A DNA stretch of 21,801 nt from Ophiothrix spiculata. Its lineage: Eukaryota > Echinodermata > Ophiuroidea > Amphilepidida > Ophiotrichidae. The translations under genes and the position numbers were made by a program. The DNA lies in assembly GCA_000969725.1 (NCBI GenBank), contig JXSR01S046936.1. One strand, written 5' to 3'. The notes below the pieces were generated by a model. It saw nothing but the letters and a program-made list of their open reading frames with translations. It made no database searches and had not been told where the DNA came from. Below are positions 17,803 to 21,801 of this stretch, piece after piece. Position 1 is the stretch's first letter, and each line of letters starts with the position of its first letter.

Positions 17803-17827
17803 GTAAGTGTTCACTATTCAATATTAC

Positions 17828-17859
17828 CATGGAGGTATTATACTAACAATACCTCCATG
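17828..17859. repeat. 12 bp hairpin just inside the intron
   Basis: CATGGAGGTATT and AATACCTCCATG are perfect inverted arms separated by 8 nt, 25 bp downstream of the splice donor. Confidence 0.85.
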
Positions 17860-17965
17860 ATATTACTATAAATCTAATTTACTGTTACTATTACTTGGTC
17901 TTGGACCATAAAACCTACGTATGGTCCCAGTTATTATGACCCGCGATTTTAATATAAACTGACAA

Positions 17966-18024
17966 TGACGTCATGACTTAAAAGTCTCTGCCAGAATTTC
18001 TCACATCAAAATCAGTCACGTGAC
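17966..18024. promoter_or_regulatory. Palindromic CRE and E-box pair
   Basis: TGACGTCA (17966-17973) is the full CREB/ATF site and GTCACGTGAC (18015-18024) is a 10 bp E-box palindrome of the USF/MITF type. They lie 41 bp apart in what would be intron 1. Function is inferred only from the motifs. Confidence 0.4.
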
Positions 18025-18118
18025 CACCAATTGCAGGGTACGTTTGCATTCGTAAACAATTGGCCCCGCACTCTGGATGTTTATTCACATCGTCCGAAGA
18101 ATTGTGACGCCAACTTTA

Positions 18119-18438
18119 AGCTGGTTTCAGACTAGCCTGTCGTTCTGTTGCACGACCATACAAGTTACAACAGGCAAAAATTTAAAGTGCGCAAACTCGA
18201 TCTTGTCGCATCAGAAAATGTTTGTGGCAAGCACGACAAGCCAATATATCGATTACCCTGTCGCAATGGTCGCAACGACACGGTATTTTGAGTTGGAATA
18301 AATTCAACTTTTCTTGCGACAGACCATCGCGGCAATATGCAAATGTGTCGTTTTACAGCACGACAACTCAAAATTGCAAATGTTTGTCGTGTGCCGCAAC
18401 GTCGTGCGACAGCACGACAAGCTAGTCTGAAACCACCT
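18119..18438. mobile_element. PIF/Harbinger-type MITE rich in GTCGTGC motifs (320 bp)
   Basis: The left end AGCTGGTTTCAGACTAGCCT and right end reverse-complemented AGGTGGTTTCAGACTAGCTT form ~20 bp inverted repeats, flanked by TTA on both sides (18116-18118, 18439-18441). TGTCGTGC / GCACGACA and GTCGCA occur roughly ten times inside on both strands, more than needed for termini. No transposase is encoded. Confidence 0.88.
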
Positions 18439-18540
18439 TTAGTATGAGTATGATGGGAGAAATGTACCAGCTAAAATTTGGATTAATCCACTTCATGATG
18501 AGCCGCCAGGGCTGGCAAGTCTTTGGACAAATTACTTGTT

Positions 18541-18845
18541 GTTCCACGTGTTAATTTGAAGGCAGCTTGTGAACTCTATTTCACGTTTGCTGCTCCGACT
18601 GTTTGGAATTCTCTTCAAAGCAGTCTAGAGCTACAACTCCTCTAACATGTTGCAGTGCTTCAAACGTGAGTTGAAAACCTACCTTTTTCGGCAAATATTT
18701 CCTGATTCATAAGGTTTTTTTTCTGTTTATTTTCTGTCTTTGTTTTAGCTGAGACAAAAATAGCTAAATATTTTCGTCTCAGGTTTTAGCACAAGTTATT
18801 TATAGTTTTGTGTACATTTTGCACTATATAAATGCAATACCGGGT
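18541..18845 (+). pseudogene. LINE C-terminus plus 3' UTR (L2-like fragment)
   Basis: VPRVNLKAACELYFTFAAPT and VWNSLQSSLE are followed by a stop; one frame over, MLQCFKRELKTYLFRQIFPD and a stop at 18712 complete the usual LINE ORF2 end. The 3' UTR closes with TTTTGCACTATATAAATGCA, an L2-type tail, near 18840. It is a 5'-truncated, frameshifted copy of a different LINE family from the other fragments of the window. Confidence 0.8.
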
Positions 18846-18869
18846 ATATTATTTTTTTTTTCAAGCATC

Positions 18870-19075
18870 TTTTCCGCTCCGAGATGCCCATTTCAAGATT
18901 ACTCCCATTCCGAAGACCCTATTTTCAAAGAAAATGACTTTTCAACCAAATTGTGAGTGATTTTCAGCTCCAATTAACAGTCATATTTTTATGGGAAAGG
19001 GCAGTTCCCAAGTTCTCAAATTGGAAAAAAAATCAGTTCCATAGACCCTATTTTTGATCAAAAATCAGTTCTGCA
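18870..19075 (+). repeat. Degenerate repeat with GACCCTATTTT motif
   Basis: GACCCTATTTTCAAAG (18916) and GACCCTATTTTTGATC (19043) with AATCAGTTC (19029, 19062) and CAGTTCC repeats, spaced irregularly. It is similar in texture to 2640-2850 and 20890-21170. Confidence 0.5.
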
Positions 19076-19291
19076 AGAAACTATGTTAGATATTGTGTGC
19101 TGCACATACATGTACACCTACCCAATTTTTTTCGAGTGCATTGCCATATCCCCTCCCCCACCCCAGGTTAGCCCAGCATCAAAATGACGATTGACTAACA
19201 AATAAAATAACTTCAACACTCAACAGTGAACACAGATTTGATACCAAATAAAATTTCGCGCTAAATTGAACATGTTTGTATTGCCATATGC

Positions 19292-19840
19292 CAGGGGTTC
19301 TCAATTAAAGCAATACTATAAAGTGTTAAAAATGAAGCACCCCCTCTCACCCATGACTTTTGATTTTTTGGGCTTATTGGGTTTTTTTTTTGGTAGATAT
19401 GAATACCCTCCATACGATTTGGCTCAAAGATGCTTACTTTTTCTGTTATGGCCATTTGTTGAATTAAATTCGGGATCCCAAATTTAATTCCACATGTATT
19501 AGTATAGGAAAGCATGCATGTGCTTTTTATCCATTTTTTGGTGGCAAAACAATTTTTTTTACAAAATACACTTGCAAACGCTTTTAGATAGTCACATTCC
19601 TCCATTTTATGCTGTTTTACTATAAACCGTTTTTGATCAAAATCTTATAGTATTGCTATTTGTTGGCGGGCCATTAAGGACAAACGCCAGTTCAATTAAA
19701 CCTCTTGGAGGGCCAAATTAAGACCTTTTTCAATGCTTTTCCTATATACTTCTGTATTCCAGAAGCGATCGAAAGGGCCAAATAAAGTAGTTCAAATCCT
19801 GTCCAAATCAGGCCCGCGGGCCCCTATTTGAGAAGGCCTG
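19292..19840. mobile_element. hAT-type MITE with a nested TTAA MITE (549 bp, ~200 bp own sequence)
   Basis: The left end CAGGGGTTCTCAA matches the right end reverse-complemented CAGGCCTTCTCAA. Flanks CCATATGC (19284-19291) and CCATATTA (19841-19848) agree at 6 of 8 positions, a decayed 8 bp TSD. GGCGGGCC and GGCCCGCGGGCC near the ends are typical of hAT-derived repeats. A TTAA MITE sits only 13-17 bp from the left end and splits the terminal region. Confidence 0.8.
19309..19657 (-). mobile_element. TTAA-flanked MITE, copy 2 (349 bp), nested in a hAT MITE
   Basis: Inverted copy of 4912-5261. Its ends AGCAATACTATAA and TTATAGTATTGCT pair better than those of copy 1. TTAA precedes the left end (19305-19308); the right flank reads ATTT, so that duplication has decayed. 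The central GGGATCCC palindrome with AATTTAATTC/GAATTAAATT arms is kept. The minus-strand frame from 19605 shares GIPNLIQQMAITEK with the frame in copy 1. Confidence 0.88.
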
Positions 19841-19848
19841 CCATATTA

Positions 19849-20880
19849 TACATTGCCTCAAATGTTTGTTACCGGTTTATACTTAAAATTTGATCGCAAA
19901 TATTTGGTAACGTCAGAACCAAATGTTTGGTAGCCAAAATTTTGTTTGAAGGCTGGCTACGTTTTGACCCATAATTTCCTACCATAATGATCAATATTTA
20001 GCTATTTGACATTTTGATTGCTGTGAATAATTTGTAGAGCAAACGTAATGGAGTTAATGTTTGTAATAGATATCTAGATTTTTATTAACAAGTAGCACAT
20101 GTGATATTTAACTTTTCACTAAGTAACGCAAATAAAGACCTGTATTTGTATGGGGTTGTTATTCACAATCACATCAATTATCTAATTAACTGCTTTTTTG
20201 CGAGATCAATTCCAAGGAAGCATGCATTTTTCATATGGTCAAATCGTATGTCAAGAAAATACAAAAGCACAATTGGCACACCTCGTTGATACACTTATCG
20301 ATCCAAATAGTCTTTATGGAGCATTTTCATAAGAAAAGCATGCACAGTTTTGTTTTTTGGCACCAAACTGGAAAAAAAAAATCAAATAGCTTGAATAGTG
20401 TAAGGCCAAAGAAAAATAAATTTATGTTTCCTGTAACCTTACCATGTCTGAAAAAGTGTTCTAAAATAAGCCATATTATCATTTGATCAAAATAAAGTAA
20501 TTTAAGAGTCAAATTATTGCTCATATGAAACTATTCCTATATATTAAACCACACACAAAATTTTTCTTCGAAATAAAATTTGCTTTCTACCTTCCAACCC
20601 TTTTTCCAACATGCTACAGGGAAAAAAACCCAATTTATTTTGTTTGCCCTAAGTGTGGGGGACATCTACCAAAATATCTTGCAGTGAAATTTGGATTGTA
20701 TTTCAGCAGTTGTGAGGCAAGGAATATTAAAAAAAATGACCACCACAATAGGGACTTCCGTTTGAGGGCAGTGAGCTCTATTAGTCTCCCTGTTCCGCAG
20801 GGGTGGGGGAGGGAATCGAATGTGAAATGGATACGGGTGTAAGGCTCACGCTCCAACAGGCTGGGGTATTCAGTGCGAGC
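19849..20880. other. No gene or clear transposon seen
   Basis: AT-rich sequence, with a GC-richer patch at 20760-20870 (CGCAGGGGTGGGGGAGG). Frames of 62-111 codons on both strands lack any motif I recognise, and none shows clean splice signals. Confidence 0.45.
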
Positions 20881-20889
20881 ATAAGCTAA

Positions 20890-21170
20890 AAAAAATGAGG
20901 GGTCATTGGGTGAGAGCATGCATGATTTTGGGCATTTGGTGGGAAAAAATACAAAAATATGAGGGCTCATTGGTCAAAAATTAGGAGTCGGCATGATTTT
21001 TTGGCATTCCGTGAGCAAAATTTGGCATTCGGTGTGAGAAAAATAAAAAATGGATCTTTGAATTGGATGAGAGCACATGCAATTGTAAAAAATAAGGGTC
21101 TTTGGGTGACAGCAACACTGAAAAGGGGGGGTCTTTTGAGTCTTGACCCTTACGTGTCACCTCCAGAATG
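20890..21170 (-). repeat. Degenerate ~35-40 bp repeats (GGGTCATTGGGTGAGAGC type)
   Basis: GGGGTCATTGGGTGAGAGC, GGGCTCATTGGTC, GGCATTCGGTGTGAG, GGATGAGAGCACATGCA and GGGTCTTTGGGTGACAGC follow one another. Read on the minus strand this is the same CTCACCCAATGACCCC theme as at 1383-2850, in inverse orientation. Confidence 0.7.
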
Positions 21171-21272
21171 GGAATAAAGACTAAAGAAAAGCTTTTTAAC
21201 TCTGCTGCCACCGGAAATATAATTAAACAGTCAGTGTCCATATATACGTGCTATGTTATCAATATCAATAAA

Positions 21273-21801
21273 GGTGCGCAGTCCGATTGTTTCAACATTT
21301 TTTTTCAAACTATTTGAAAAATTACTCAAATTTTTCTTATAACTCATGTTATGCTTTTTGAGATACTGTTTAAATACTTGTGGTGAAAATGTGTCTAATT
21401 ATGATTACTCACCCCAAAAGGGGGGACTTTGCAGATGATATCAATTTTGATTTTATCATTTTCTAAGCTTTAATATGACACCTTACTTGCTGAAATTGAT
21501 GAAGGCGATCAAATTTTACAAGAGAAAATCTGCTTGAAATTCTTATTATTTCCTTTATTTTTTGCTGCCTATTTTTGTCAGTTTCTCGAAAAGTGTTCTG
21601 TCGCAAAGGCCCCCTTTTCGGGGTGAGACATCACAATTATGGTTAAAATTCAAATTTGAAAGTTATCTTGACAATTTTGTGTTCCATAATTAATCAAAAT
21701 AGGATCAATTTGACTAAATTTGAAAATGAAATCTCTTTTAATGTACAATAGCCGTGTTTTCACGAAGGTTTTAGCTTGGTTTAGAAGACTCCCGGCTAAA
21801 G
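21273..21801 (+). mobile_element. TTAA-type foldback element, runs off the window
   Basis: AGGTGCGCAGTCCGATTG followed by TTTCAACATTTTTTTTC is a member of the GGTCCGATT end family. A central hairpin pairs 21408-21431 with 21604-21627 (CTCACCCC... against ...GGGGTGAG, with AAAAGGGGG inside) about a midpoint near 21518. AAATGTGTC and TAATTATG precede the left arm, as they do at the centres of the elements near 8500 and 16460. The right end is not identifiable before 21801. Confidence 0.55.

Noticed and set aside
20525..20970. Frames of 105 (plus) and 111 (minus) codons
   Set aside because: They overlap each other on opposite strands, have no motif, and the minus one extends into a degenerate repeat.

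Overview
The window looks like AT-rich intergenic and intronic DNA from an animal, most likely a marine invertebrate. No host gene is complete here. Evidence for an animal: several unrelated non-LTR retrotransposon (LINE) remnants, many short non-autonomous DNA transposons with target-site duplications (TSDs), L2-like 3' tails ending in microsatellites, GT-type splice donors, and one short exon that resembles the N-terminus of the ciliary SAXO/FAM154 proteins. I cannot name the species; a deuterostome such as an echinoderm, hemichordate or cephalochordate is a guess.

Layout. 1-1230 is a tandem array with a ~190 bp unit, split by a 462 bp hAT-type MITE with an exact 8 bp duplication. 1383-2850 is a degenerate array (motif near CTCACTGAATGACCCC) split by a 1,026 bp Tc1/mariner-like element with TA duplications. 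2994-4434 holds a foldback element, a LINE 3' end with a (TATG)n tail, a degenerate ~75 bp repeat and a 239 bp MITE. 4912-5261 is a TTAA-flanked MITE whose second copy lies inverted at 19309-19657. 5284-7485 is a minus-strand LINE tail split by a ~1.85 kb insertion bounded by ~276 bp direct repeats that are about 99% identical; the insertion contains a perfect 50 bp palindrome and a tRNA-like sequence. 7487-11275 holds further MITEs, including a PIF/Harbinger-type element nested in a TTAA element.

11317-16165 is a LINE graveyard: a long but 5'-truncated RTE-like reverse transcriptase ORF on the plus strand, a decayed CR1-like LINE on the minus strand meeting it tail to tail at one (TAGA)n tract, a second copy of the 5-7 kb LINE tail, and another LINE C-terminus.

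From 16650 the sequence is less repetitive. At 17765-17802 a 12-codon reading frame with a CxCExCxCG pattern runs straight into a GTAAGT donor. I read it as the first coding exon of a SAXO-family microtubule-binding protein, with an RFX X-box-like site 260 bp upstream. The remaining 4 kb would then be intron 1, filled with a GTCGTGC-rich Harbinger-type MITE, another LINE tail, a hAT MITE carrying a nested TTAA MITE, a degenerate array and a truncated foldback element at the right edge.

Apart from the inferred SAXO exon, nothing here forms a pathway or operon. The value of the window is in the nesting order of the transposons, which gives relative ages, and in the shared architecture of the TTAA elements.
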